DNA from: Flavobacteriales bacterium UBA7612
GTDB taxonomy: Bacteria; Bacteroidota; Bacteroidia; Flavobacteriales; Weeksellaceae
Direction: 5' to 3'
Length of the DNA: 35,244 nt
NCBI GenBank assembly: GCA_002484335.1
Contig: DLJQ01000019.1
Coordinates: forward strand, 19,400-54,643
In this document: positions 6,929 to 15,518 of the stretch, one piece after another
Numbering within the stretch: the stretch's first letter is position 1
Layout: each line of letters opens with the position of its first letter
Position numbers and translations under genes: made by a program
Notes under the pieces: generated by a model
Databases searched by the model: none
What the model saw: the letters and a program-made list of their open reading frames with translations, nothing else
What the model was told of the DNA's origin: nothing

Positions 6929-8170
6929 TTAGTTTTCGTAATGTGGAAATAAACGCAATAATTTTCTTTTTAATTCAGTCAATTTAATTGTGTTGTTTTG
7001 CTTTTCGTAAATTTCAATTAATATTTTATAAAAAGGTAAATTGTATTTTTCGTTTCTATTATATTCTATTATTTTTTTGCAGTAAATAATTGTTTTTTCT
7101 TCATCTATAATTTTTAATACATTCAATAATTTTTCATTGTATTCATTATTATAGTAAATAGGCGTAAAGTAATCAATAGTTTCTTTCAATAAATTATTTT
7201 CTATTATTATAGTGAGTAAATAATTATTAATTTCTTGATTATACTTCAATTCATTTTTCTCGATTGACTTTAATTTATTAAGAACATAATCAGCAATTAT
7301 TTTTTTTCTCTCAATAGAAGAAATTAAATAAATTTCAAAACAAAGTTTTATATGGTTTATTGAAATATAATTTCCAATATTAATAAATAAATCTTCCCAA
7401 TGTTTCAAACTTATTTTTTCCCATTGTTGCTTAACTTCTATTTTGTTTACGAAAAAAGCATATTTATCAATTACATTCTTTATAAAATTTTCTATTCTAA
7501 CACTTGTCGTTTTACTTTTATGATGAAATTCTAAAAGTAAATCACAAATTTTTAAAGTTATAGGTAGTACAATTTCTGTAGAAAGTATATTTTGCTCAAT
7601 ATAATCAACAATTGGAGATAAAGACTTTTCTAACAAATCAATAATCTTTTTTACTTCAGAAATAGCAACTTTACCTCGTTTATTTCCTATAACAGATTTT
7701 ATGCTATCTTTTATTATATTTTCTACTTCGTCAACTGTAAATTGAATTTCTTTTTTCGAAAAATCAAGTAAAAAATGACGTTCAGTTTCCTTATTTGTTT
7801 TAAGATAATTACTCAACCAAATTTTTAAATCATCAGGATCTATTTGATTAATCAAAACATCGGTCTCATTTATTTTTTTTAGTCTTTTTCCTTTTTTAGT
7901 AGATGGAGTAAATTTTTTATTACATTCTATTTGTTTTATTATAGCAAGTTTGTGTAAACAAAAACTTTTAGTACTATCATTACAATCACAAACATCTTCT
8001 ACAATTGTATTATGTTTTATAACAATTGAAACATCGTAACTTTCATTACCATCATCAACAAAAGCAATGAAATGATTTTTTTTTACTTCTTCTAGTTCTC
8101 TTACAGGAAGTTTTGATGCTTGTAGTAATTTTTTCTCTGAAGTAGATTCTAAAAGTTCTGCTATTTTCAT
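6929..8170 (-). CDS. SWIM zinc-finger domain protein
   Basis: The 413-residue product carries a SWIM-type zinc finger near its N-terminus: C61-D-C63, seven residues, then C71-L-H73 (CxCx7CxH). SWIM fingers bind DNA or proteins in recombination and chromatin factors. In bacteria they also occur as stand-alone proteins of unknown role. A basic linker follows (STKKGKRLKK). The remaining 300 or so residues are predicted almost entirely helical, rich in I, K, E and N, with no enzyme motif I can identify. The C-terminal half looks like helical repeats. There is no signal peptide, so it is cytoplasmic. It stands alone, divergent from the DUF5687 gene, with repeat element C in the shared upstream region. 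The finger is clear but the biological role is not. Confidence 0.75.
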   Translation of the reverse strand: MKIAELLESTSEKKLLQASKLPVRELEEVKKNHFIAFVDDGNESYDVSIVIKHNTIVEDVCDCNDSTKSFCLHKLAIIKQIECNKKFTPSTKKGKRLKKINETDVLINQIDPDDLKIWLSNYLKTNKETERHFLLDFSKKEIQFTVDEVENIIKDSIKSVIGNKRGKVAISEVKKIIDLLEKSLSPIVDYIEQNILSTEIVLPITLKICDLLLEFHHKSKTTSVRIENFIKNVIDKYAFFVNKIEVKQQWEKISLKHWEDLFINIGNYISINHIKLCFEIYLISSIERKKIIADYVLNKLKSIEKNELKYNQEINNYLLTIIIENNLLKETIDYFTPIYYNNEYNEKLLNVLKIIDEEKTIIYCKKIIEYNRNEKYNLPFYKILIEIYEKQNNTIKLTELKRKLLRLFPHYEN

Positions 8171-8217
8171 GTAAAAAATATTTCTCTAATTTACTTATTT
8201 TTTATTTAAAAACAGAT

Positions 8218-8332
8218 TTTTTGGGCAATCCCTACGGTCGCACTTTTCTTTCCAATCTTTTATAAAAACTATATTTATAAAAATATAATTTTCGTTTTTT
8301 ATAAAAGGATTCCCATTCCAATCGCTATTGCA
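8218..8332 (-). repeat. Intergenic palindromic element, copy C
   Basis: The minus strand reads GCAATAGCGATTGGAATGGG, AATCC, a palindromic core, then AAAGATTGGAAAG, GTGCGACCGTAGGGATTGCC and a run of A. The core arms (8257-8268 with 8296-8307) share the CTTTTATAAAAA sequence seen in copies B and D. This copy lies between two divergent genes (SWIM protein and DUF5687), so it occupies a promoter region rather than a 3' end. Confidence 0.7.
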
Positions 8333-8416
8333 ATGGAAAGTTTTTTTTGATTAAAACAGATATAATTTTTGTAACAAATCCATATAAACAGTTACTTATA
8401 TAATAAATACACTATT

Positions 8417-9898
8417 ATGTTTGCGAAAATTATTGGCTTAGAAATTAAATCTTTTATTCGATCAGCTTCCTTGGAAAGGGATTTGTCAATAAAAATATTT
8501 TTAGGAGTATTCGGGATTTATTTAGCTGTAATGATGTTTATTTTAGGAATAACATTACATCCAATTTTACAAAAACAATTTCCAGATAGTAAACCAATGT
8601 TTATTGTTAATAAGTTCATATTCATATGGTTTATTTTCGACTTTGTTATTAGATTCATGATGCAAAAAATTCCTGTGCTTAATATAAAACCTTTATTAAT
8701 ACAGAACATAAAACGATCTGCTATTGTTGATTTTATATTATGTAAAAGTATATTTTCGTTTTTTAACTTATTAACACCTTTGTTAATAACTCCATTTGTG
8801 TTTTTAAATTTTAAAACAAATGATTTTACTACAATAGGTTTAATTGGTTGGTTGATTAATATGTACTCTATAGGGTTAATTATGAATTTTTTGAATATAT
8901 TATTTCAGAAAAAAATAATGGATAATACTAGATTATTTGTAGCATTTTTAGTTCTTATAGCTGTTTTTTCAGGTTTAGAATATCTTGCTGTTTTTTCTAT
9001 TACTGATCTATTTGGCAAACTATTTAATCTCATTTTGTATTATCCTTTTTTGTGTTTAATTTCTATTGGTATTTTAATTGTTCTTTATAGTGTCAATAAG
9101 AAAAATTTAATGTCAAATTTTTATCTAGATAATTATTTAAAAACAGATTCACAATCTTATAGTGAGAATAATTTTTCTTGGGTTCATCGTTTTGGAGAAG
9201 TTGCACCATTTATGCAGTTAGATTTAAAATTAATTTGGAGAAATAAACGTCCAAAATCTACATTATATATGTGTTTGTTTTTTGCTTTTTATGGTTTGAT
9301 ATTTTACCAAAATGATAATTTTAAAGATTCTGCAATGTTAGCTTTTGTAGGTGTTTTTATGACAGGTATTTTCGCTATTAATTTTGGTCAGTTTATTCCT
9401 GCTTGGGATAGCTCATATTATCCTCTAATGATGACACAAAATATACCTATGAAACTATATTTAAAATCAAAAGCTACATTAATGTATTTTTCTATAGGTA
9501 TAATGACAGTACTAACCTCTTTTTATGCTTATTTTGGTTACGATATTTTATTATTAAATATCGCTTGTGCTATTTATAATATAGGAATAAATGTTCCTTT
9601 AATTCTTCGATTTGGAGCAAACAATAGAAAGAGAATAGATTTAGGTAAAAGTCAATTTATGAACTATCAAGGTACAGGAGCTGCACAATATTTACTTGCA
9701 ATACCTCTTGTTTTAGCACCTTGTCTTATTTGGTTTATCTTTAAACTTATTTTTTCTTTTACTATTGCTATTTCTGTTTTAGCAATTATTGGAATTATTG
9801 GATTTTTTATGAAAAATTATTTTTATAAATCAATAATAAAATCTTATCAATTAAGAAAATATCAAGCATTATATGGCTTTAAAGAAGACAATATCTAA
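8417..9898 (+). CDS. DUF5687 family membrane protein, ABC exporter subunit
   Basis: This 493-residue integral membrane protein has roughly ten to twelve hydrophobic segments spread along the chain. The overall pattern matches the DUF5687 family found mostly in Bacteroidota, usually directly before an ABC ATPase gene. Here that ATPase starts 16 bases downstream, so the two very likely form one ABC-2-type exporter. The cargo is unknown. The N-terminus (MFAKIIGLEIKSFIRSASLERD) is cytoplasmic and leads into the first membrane segment. No catalytic motif is expected. No clean TAnnTTTG box lies in front, and the upstream region is partly occupied by repeat element C. The family name is from recall of its characteristic architecture. 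Confidence 0.75.
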   Translation: MFAKIIGLEIKSFIRSASLERDLSIKIFLGVFGIYLAVMMFILGITLHPILQKQFPDSKPMFIVNKFIFIWFIFDFVIRFMMQKIPVLNIKPLLIQNIKRSAIVDFILCKSIFSFFNLLTPLLITPFVFLNFKTNDFTTIGLIGWLINMYSIGLIMNFLNILFQKKIMDNTRLFVAFLVLIAVFSGLEYLAVFSITDLFGKLFNLILYYPFLCLISIGILIVLYSVNKKNLMSNFYLDNYLKTDSQSYSENNFSWVHRFGEVAPFMQLDLKLIWRNKRPKSTLYMCLFFAFYGLIFYQNDNFKDSAMLAFVGVFMTGIFAINFGQFIPAWDSSYYPLMMTQNIPMKLYLKSKATLMYFSIGIMTVLTSFYAYFGYDILLLNIACAIYNIGINVPLILRFGANNRKRIDLGKSQFMNYQGTGAAQYLLAIPLVLAPCLIWFIFKLIFSFTIAISVLAIIGIIGFFMKNYFYKSIIKSYQLRKYQALYGFKEDNI

Positions 9899-9914
9899 CT
9901 ATTAAAACTAAGAA

Positions 9915-10610
9915 ATGATTCAAATAAATAATATATCAAAACAATACGGAGTAACAAAAGTTATACATATAGATCATTTAAAAATAAGTAAAGGAGAAAG
10001 TGTAGGATTAGTAGGAAATAATGGAGCAGGAAAAACAACGTTGTTTAGTTTAATGCTTGACTTAATTCCTCCTACAACAGGAAATATTACATTGAATGAT
10101 ATTCAAGTGAACAGAAGTGAAGATTGGAAAAAGTTTACAACAGCTTTTCTTGATGAGAGTTTTTTGATTAATTATCTTACTCCAGAAGAGTATTTTTATT
10201 TCATAGGAGATTTACGTGGTCAAAATAGAGCAAGCATAGATCAATTTATTACTCAATATAGCGATTTTTTCAATGGTGAAATTCTAGGAAAGAAAAAATA
10301 TTTAAGGGATTTTTCGAAAGGAAATCAAAAAAAGGTTGGTATTATAGCAACGTTAATAGGTGATCCAAAAATTATTATCCTTGACGAACCATTCGCTAAT
10401 CTTGATCCATCAACACAAATTAGATTAAAGAATTTGATAAAAGATTTAACTTTAAATAGAGAAAAAACAATTCTTATTTCTAGTCACGATATTAACCATA
10501 CAGTAGAAATTTCTACTCGAATTATAGCTCTTAACAAAGGAGAGTTGGTAAAAGATATCGAAACATCAACACAGACTTTAGAAGAGTTAGAAAGTTTTTT
10601 TACAGTTTAA
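9915..10610 (+). CDS. ABC transporter ATP-binding protein (partner of the DUF5687 subunit)
   Basis: This 231-residue ABC ATPase has Walker A GNNGAGKTT (about residues 37-45). The signature is degenerate, FSKGNQKKVG, as usual for ABC-2-type exporters of the Nat/Ycc class. Walker B is KIIILDEPFANLDP, and the switch histidine lies in ISSHDINH. It hydrolyses ATP to drive the membrane subunit encoded 16 bases upstream. One nucleotide-binding domain per chain implies a homodimer. The last 24 bases overlap the tail of the convergent DUF2809 gene, and no hairpin terminator is visible, so the two transcripts should overlap. Substrate and physiological role cannot be read from the sequence. Confidence 0.88.
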   Translation: MIQINNISKQYGVTKVIHIDHLKISKGESVGLVGNNGAGKTTLFSLMLDLIPPTTGNITLNDIQVNRSEDWKKFTTAFLDESFLINYLTPEEYFYFIGDLRGQNRASIDQFITQYSDFFNGEILGKKKYLRDFSKGNQKKVGIIATLIGDPKIIILDEPFANLDPSTQIRLKNLIKDLTLNREKTILISSHDINHTVEISTRIIALNKGELVKDIETSTQTLEELESFFTV

Positions 10611-10973
10611 TTGTAATTTTTTATCTAATAAGAATAAACATAAAAATCCGATTAGGTAACATAATAAATCGATCCAAGAAAATGAAGTTCCAATAATTAT
10701 TCGAGCAGCTTTATTATGTCCTAGACCTATTATATTAACAAAATTAAAATATTGTAATATTTCTACAACAAAAGAAAAGATTAGAGTAAAAATAGCAATG
10801 TATATTGGCTTTATTTTGAGAAATGCTTTTATGAAATAGTAAATAAAAATAACAACTAAAATATCTCCTACAAAAGGACGAATAATTTTATCATGAATGT
10901 AAATAGCAATAATGACTTCAATAACAAAAATGATAAATGCTATTGTAAATGATTTTAGGTTGAATTTAAACAT
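10587..10973 (-). CDS. DUF2809 family small membrane protein
   Basis: This 128-residue protein has about four transmembrane helices. The segment SFVVEILQYF, followed by SWIDLLCYLIGFL, fits the conserved acidic residues of the DUF2809 family (a glutamate and an aspartate in membrane segments). The family is distantly reminiscent of VanZ-like proteins. No biochemical role is established. It is convergent with the ABC ATPase gene, and their coding regions overlap by 24 bases at the 3' ends. Upstream it is divergent from folE. No TAnnTTTG box was found for it. Confidence 0.7.
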   Translation of the reverse strand: MFKFNLKSFTIAFIIFVIEVIIAIYIHDKIIRPFVGDILVVIFIYYFIKAFLKIKPIYIAIFTLIFSFVVEILQYFNFVNIIGLGHNKAARIIIGTSFSWIDLLCYLIGFLCLFLLDKKLQLNCKKTF

Positions 10974-11087
10974 GTTTATTTTATTTTTATAATTATATTT
11001 TTTCCTTTTAAGAATAAATATAAATAATACAAATCGTAATATGTGTAATAATTGATAATAGATAAGGTTTTATATCGCTATCTTTTA

Positions 11088-11095
11088 TAAATTTG
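11088..11095 (+). promoter_or_regulatory. -7 box of the folE-cysS operon
   Basis: TAAATTTG matches TAnnTTTG and ends 16 bases before the folE ATG. The -33 region at 11064-11070 (AAGGTTT) is only a partial match. Confidence 0.45.
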
Positions 11096-11111
11096 CATAA
11101 ATTTTTATATA

Positions 11112-11789
11112 ATGTGTGATAAAGATCTTCATGATGAAATAGGAGACGAACATTTCTCATCTAGTTTAGAAACTCCTCTAAGAACAGATGCGTTTGATTT
11201 GTCACCAGAAGAAAAGATAGAAAAGATAGAAGCGGATTTCCGTAATATCATGGAAACTTTAGGTTTAGATTTAACAGATGATAGTTTAAAAGGAACTCCA
11301 AAACGAGTAGCAAAAATGTTTGTGAAAGAAATTTTTGGAGGATTACTACCAGAGCGTAAGCCAGGTATGTCTACTTTCGAAAATAAATATAATTATAACC
11401 AAATGTTGGTTGAGAAAGATATTGTTGTTTACTCTACTTGTGAACATCATTTTTTACCAATTGTTGGAAGAGCTCATGTTGGTTACATTTCAAAAGGAAA
11501 AGTAATTGGATTATCTAAAATGAATCGTATTGTTGAATATTTTGCTAAAAGACCTCAAGTACAAGAGCGTTTAACAATGCAAGTTGTAAAAGCAATGCAA
11601 GAGGCTTTAGGTACAGAAGATGTAGCATGTATTATTGATGCAAAACATTTATGTGTAAACTCTCGTGGTATAAAAGATATCGAATCGAGTACTGTTACAG
11701 CTGAATACGGAGGTGTATTTAAAGATAACGAGCAATTAAGAAAAGAATTTATTTCGTACATTGGAATGAAAACTCCTTTCAACGTTTAA
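11112..11789 (+). CDS. folE: GTP cyclohydrolase I FolE
   Basis: FolE converts GTP to 7,8-dihydroneopterin triphosphate plus formate, the first step of folate biosynthesis. The 225-residue protein keeps the zinc site of the family at the same numbering as E. coli: C110 and H113 in STCEHHFLP, and C181 in KHLCVNSRG. Other landmarks are GRAHVGYISKGKVIGLSK and AKRPQVQERL. The first 30 or so residues form an acidic N-terminal extension typical of the family. It is the first gene of a likely operon with cysS, which starts 28 bases after its stop. A -7 box lies upstream. Later folate-pathway genes in the window (folA, thyA) are in separate units. Confidence 0.97.
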   Translation: MCDKDLHDEIGDEHFSSSLETPLRTDAFDLSPEEKIEKIEADFRNIMETLGLDLTDDSLKGTPKRVAKMFVKEIFGGLLPERKPGMSTFENKYNYNQMLVEKDIVVYSTCEHHFLPIVGRAHVGYISKGKVIGLSKMNRIVEYFAKRPQVQERLTMQVVKAMQEALGTEDVACIIDAKHLCVNSRGIKDIESSTVTAEYGGVFKDNEQLRKEFISYIGMKTPFNV

Positions 11790-11817
11790 AAAAGAATAAG
11801 TAAATAAATCCTATAAA

Positions 11818-13290
11818 ATGGTAAAAGAAAATCAATTAAAAGTACATAATTCCCTGTCAGGGCAAAAAGAAATATTCGAACCAATTAATCAAGATAATGT
11901 TGGAATGTATGTTTGCGGTCCTACAGTGTATAGTAATGTACATTTAGGGAATGTGAGAACCTTTATGTCTTTTGATATGATTTATCGTTATCTTAAATTT
12001 TTAGGATACAAGGTTCGATATGTTCGTAATATTACTGATGCAGGTCATTTAACAGATGATGGAAATGTAGAAAATGATCGTTTTGTAAAACAATCAAAAT
12101 TAGAAAAATTAGAACCAATGGAAATCGTTCAAAAATATACGGTTGATTTTCATAAGGTTTTAGAAAAGTTTAATCTACTTCCTCCAACTATAGAGCCTAC
12201 TGCAACAGGACACATATTAGAGCAAATAGCACTAGCAGAAAAATTAATTGAATTAGGTTTTGCTTACGAAGTTAATGGATCTGTCTATTTTGATGTAGAA
12301 GCCTACAATAAAAAAGGATTAAATTATGGTGAATTAAGTAACCGTAATATCGAAGAATTGATCAATAATACTAGAGATTTAGATGGTCAAGGAGAGAAAA
12401 AAAATCCTGTAGATTTTGCATTATGGAAAAATGCTTCACCAGCTCATATCATGCGTTGGTCATCTCCTTGGGGAGAAGGTTTTCCTGGTTGGCATTTAGA
12501 ATGTACTGTAATGAGTACAAAATATCTTGGAGATTTCTTTGATATTCATGGAGGAGGAATGGATCTTAAATTTCCTCATCACGAATGTGAGATTGCTCAA
12601 GCTAAAGGTTGTAATGGTCATGATCCTGTAAAATATTGGATGCATGCGAATATGCTTACCATGAATGGGCAAAGAATGAGTAAATCAACAGGGAATTATA
12701 TTTTACCAATGCAATTAGTAACAGGGAATAATGATTTCTTTGAGAAAGCTTTTCATCCTAGTGTTGTACGTTTTTGTTTCTTACAAGCACATTACAGAAG
12801 TGTTCTAGATATTTCTAATGATGCAATGTTAGCCTCAGAGAAAGGATACAATCGTTTGGTTGAATCATTAAAAACATTAGAAAATATAACTCCTAAGAAG
12901 ACATCAACAGTTAATATAACTGAGCTTGAAGCAAAATTATATGCTGCAATGGATGACGATTTTAATACACCTATTTTAATCGCTCATTTATTTGATGCTG
13001 TAAAAATGATAAACTCTATCAAAGATAGTTTTGAAAATATTAATGTTGAAGACTTAGATAAATTAAAAACTTTGATGAATGGCTTTGTTCGCGAAGTTTT
13101 AGGTTTAGATACAGAAGATATCAATGAGAGCTCTGATAAATTAGATGGTGTTGTAAAAATGCTTATCGAAATGCGTAATCAGGCAAGAGTTGATAAAAAT
13201 TGGGCTTTATCTGATCAAATTCGTGATCAATTAAGTGATTTAGGTATTCAACTAAAAGATGGATCAGAGGGAACAACATATTCTTTTTAA
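11818..13290 (+). CDS. cysS: Cysteinyl-tRNA synthetase CysS
   Basis: CysS charges tRNA-Cys with cysteine using ATP in the cytoplasm. The 490-residue class I synthetase shows the HIGH-type motif HLGN (42-45) after CGPTVYSNV. The KMSKS-type loop is RMSKS (286-290). The zinc ligands that select cysteine are C33, C229, H254 and E258, with the spacing of the E. coli enzyme. A DALR-type anticodon domain follows, ending RDQLSDLGIQLKDG. It sits 28 bases after folE and is followed by a strong terminator, so folE-cysS is likely one transcript. Confidence 0.97.
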   Translation: MVKENQLKVHNSLSGQKEIFEPINQDNVGMYVCGPTVYSNVHLGNVRTFMSFDMIYRYLKFLGYKVRYVRNITDAGHLTDDGNVENDRFVKQSKLEKLEPMEIVQKYTVDFHKVLEKFNLLPPTIEPTATGHILEQIALAEKLIELGFAYEVNGSVYFDVEAYNKKGLNYGELSNRNIEELINNTRDLDGQGEKKNPVDFALWKNASPAHIMRWSSPWGEGFPGWHLECTVMSTKYLGDFFDIHGGGMDLKFPHHECEIAQAKGCNGHDPVKYWMHANMLTMNGQRMSKSTGNYILPMQLVTGNNDFFEKAFHPSVVRFCFLQAHYRSVLDISNDAMLASEKGYNRLVESLKTLENITPKKTSTVNITELEAKLYAAMDDDFNTPILIAHLFDAVKMINSIKDSFENINVEDLDKLKTLMNGFVREVLGLDTEDINESSDKLDGVVKMLIEMRNQARVDKNWALSDQIRDQLSDLGIQLKDGSEGTTYSF

Positions 13291-13310
13291 GAAAGATTTA
13301 TAATATTTTT

Positions 13311-13340
13311 AACCCACTTAGAAATAGGTGGGTTTTTTTG
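13311..13340 (+). terminator. Rho-independent terminator after cysS
   Basis: A 10-base stem with one G-T pair (13311-13320 with 13325-13334), a GAAA loop and a seven-T run. The end of the T run (TTTG) also serves as the -33 box of the next promoter. Confidence 0.88.
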
Positions 13341-13366
13341 TATATCTCAATTTTAGTTTACTTTTG
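13337..13366 (+). promoter_or_regulatory. Promoter of the putative porin gene
   Basis: TTTG (13337-13340), an 18-base spacer, then TACTTTTG (13359-13366). The predicted start of transcription near 13372 places the ATG at 13386 as the only usable start and rules out the in-frame ATG at 13338. Confidence 0.55.
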
Positions 13367-13385
13367 TAACGATTTATTCTATAGG

Positions 13386-15353
13386 ATGAAAAAAACAATC
13401 ATTGGTTTATTTTTATTAGGAAATGCATTTGCGCAAGCACAAGAAAATGATTCTATAAAAATTTTAAGACCGCTAAAAGGATCATCAACAAATGATTCTG
13501 TAACATATTTTAAAACAAAAATTGACGATTTTAAATACTGGACAAATAATCAAAAACCTGAGGTTATTGATACAACATTGAGTATTAAAAATTTTTACAA
13601 TCAGAATTTTATTAAGAAAGATGCTTTTGGTAAAATATTCTTTCCAAACGTTGGTGGTGTAGTAGTAGATTTAGAGCATACAGATTCTCCTTTTTCTACA
13701 AGCATGCTTCCTACAGGGAAAAAATATAATTATTATACAGCTGATGATATTAAATATTATGATGTAAAAAACCCATATACAGAATTTGTTTATGAAAACG
13801 GAGTAAAGCAAGGAAGTTTTCTTTCTTCAACATTTTCTCATAACATTAATAAACAATTTAATTATACGTTTCATTATAGAGGTTTAATTTCTGAAGGTCG
13901 TTATAAAAATGATAAAGCACAAAATAATACATTTGTTTTTTCATCTAATTATAAAACAAAATCAGAACGATTTAAATTATGGTGGCATTATGCTGCTCAA
14001 AATTTGAAAAATAACGAGAATGGAGGAATTACAGATATAGATGATTTTATTTTACAGAAAGAACGTAGACTAACTAATGTTAGTAATATTGATGTAAATT
14101 CTCAAACAGCTAAATCTGAATTTAATGCACGTAGAATTCAAGTGAATGCTTCTTATGGAATTTTAAAAAGATTGAATCTGAAAGATTCAACTTACTATAA
14201 TCCTGTAATTTTGAAAAACACAGTAACTTATGAAAAGCAAAAGTTTAGATATCAAGATTCATCTCCAAATGCAAGTTTATATTCAACTTCTCTAGTTTCA
14301 GGAGTCGGCACAAATAATTTAAAGAATGCTACAGATTTTTCGAATGTAACAACAGCTGGTTTTCAGTGGACAGATCGTGTACAAATAGAAGCTGGAGTTA
14401 AATTTCAAAATTTAAGTGTTTTTTCTGAATTACCTTTAGTAGCAACAGCTCAAAATACTGATGGAACAGTTTTATATGATATTAATAACCCGAGAGAGAT
14501 TAAAGAAAATCTTTTTGGTTTTGTAAGTAAAGTTGATTTTGATTGGAATGAGAGATTAAAACTTCGTGGAAATGTGGAGTATTTAGAAAGTCAGAATTAT
14601 AATAGCGTATATGATATTAATGCTGTATTAGATTTTACTCCAGTAAAAGGCTATACTCTTTCTGTAGGTGCACTTTCTCAAGCAAAAATACCTTCTTTAA
14701 ATTCAATTTATAATCAGAGTTTCTTTGCTAAATTTAATTATGCTAATCAATTTAAAACAATTGATACACAAAATATATTTGCAAAATTAAATTTAGAAAA
14801 AATTAATACTTCACTTGAAGGATCTTTATATAATATAAATAATTATGTTTATTTGGATTCTGATTTAACATATAAGCAATTAGATCAAGATATTAAATAT
14901 TTTAAATTAAAAGGAGAAAATCATTTACGATTTGGTAATATAAATTTAGTATCAACTATTCAATATCAGAAAGTTGCTAAAAATGAAGATTATATGCCTT
15001 TACCAGATTTATTGATAAGAGAAACATTATATTGGCAAGGAGAAATTTATAGTAAAAATGCTCAATTACAAGCAGGTATTAATTTTACTTATTTTACAAA
15101 ATATAATGGACAGAGATTTATCCCTGTATTAAATGAATTTGCTTTACAAGATCCAAGTAGTACTCAACAAATAGGGGGATACCCTATTATGGATCTTTTT
15201 ATAAATTTTAAAGTAAGAAATATGAGGTTTTATATCCGTGGAGAACATTTTAATGCTTCATTTTCTAGTAAACCAGATTATTTTGCAGCACCAAATGTCC
15301 CTTACAAAGATTTTAAATTTCAACTTGGTGTTAAATGGAATATATTTAGTTAA
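13386..15353 (+). CDS. Putative porin (Bacteroidota Porin_10-type outer-membrane beta-barrel)
   Basis: The 655-residue protein starts with a signal peptide (MKKTIIGLFLLGNAFAQAQ). An in-frame ATG 48 bases further upstream overlaps the cysS terminator and precedes the promoter, so it was not used. The mature N-terminus has the family's conserved pattern: DFKYWTNNQKPEVIDTTLSI, then NFYNQNF and the DIKYYDVKNPYTEFVYENG block. The rest is a long series of alternating aromatic strands ending KFQLGVKWNIFS, as expected for an outer-membrane barrel. The family is annotated as putative porin in Bacteroidota, with substrate unknown. It is monocistronic between two strong terminators. Confidence 0.82.
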   Translation: MKKTIIGLFLLGNAFAQAQENDSIKILRPLKGSSTNDSVTYFKTKIDDFKYWTNNQKPEVIDTTLSIKNFYNQNFIKKDAFGKIFFPNVGGVVVDLEHTDSPFSTSMLPTGKKYNYYTADDIKYYDVKNPYTEFVYENGVKQGSFLSSTFSHNINKQFNYTFHYRGLISEGRYKNDKAQNNTFVFSSNYKTKSERFKLWWHYAAQNLKNNENGGITDIDDFILQKERRLTNVSNIDVNSQTAKSEFNARRIQVNASYGILKRLNLKDSTYYNPVILKNTVTYEKQKFRYQDSSPNASLYSTSLVSGVGTNNLKNATDFSNVTTAGFQWTDRVQIEAGVKFQNLSVFSELPLVATAQNTDGTVLYDINNPREIKENLFGFVSKVDFDWNERLKLRGNVEYLESQNYNSVYDINAVLDFTPVKGYTLSVGALSQAKIPSLNSIYNQSFFAKFNYANQFKTIDTQNIFAKLNLEKINTSLEGSLYNINNYVYLDSDLTYKQLDQDIKYFKLKGENHLRFGNINLVSTIQYQKVAKNEDYMPLPDLLIRETLYWQGEIYSKNAQLQAGINFTYFTKYNGQRFIPVLNEFALQDPSSTQQIGGYPIMDLFINFKVRNMRFYIRGEHFNASFSSKPDYFAAPNVPYKDFKFQLGVKWNIFS

Positions 15354-15375
15354 AATTAATTAAAATATTATATAA

Positions 15376-15407
15376 AAAAATAGCGATCAAAGATGATCGC
15401 TATTTTT
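15376..15407 (+). terminator. Rho-independent terminator after the porin gene
   Basis: A perfect 14-base inverted repeat (15376-15389 with 15394-15407) with a 4-base loop. Its outer A/T arms supply the T run in both directions. Confidence 0.85.
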
Positions 15408-15461
15408 ATTTAATTAGTTCAATATTAGTTAAATGAATAAAATGATACTTGTCACTTTACT

Positions 15462-15491
15462 TTTATTTAGAATAATTAAATTTTATTTTTG
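15462..15491 (+). promoter_or_regulatory. Promoter with Fur-like box before the siderophore receptor
   Basis: The 14-mer TTTATTTAGAATAA (15462-15475) is followed eight bases later by a -7 box TATTTTTG (15484-15491). The 14-mer therefore sits between the -33 and -7 positions, where a bound repressor would block RNA polymerase. The same 14-mer occurs twice before the other TonB receptor. Iron control by Fur is inferred from the genes it precedes and from its TTAGAAT half-site. Confidence 0.45.
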
Positions 15492-15518
15492 TGTTAAAAT
15501 ATCTTAATACAAAGAATT

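Noticed and set aside
13338..13385. In-frame ATG at 13338 that would lengthen the porin by 16 residues
   Set aside because: It lies in the T run of the cysS terminator and upstream of the promoter -7 box. The signal peptide starts at the ATG at 13386.
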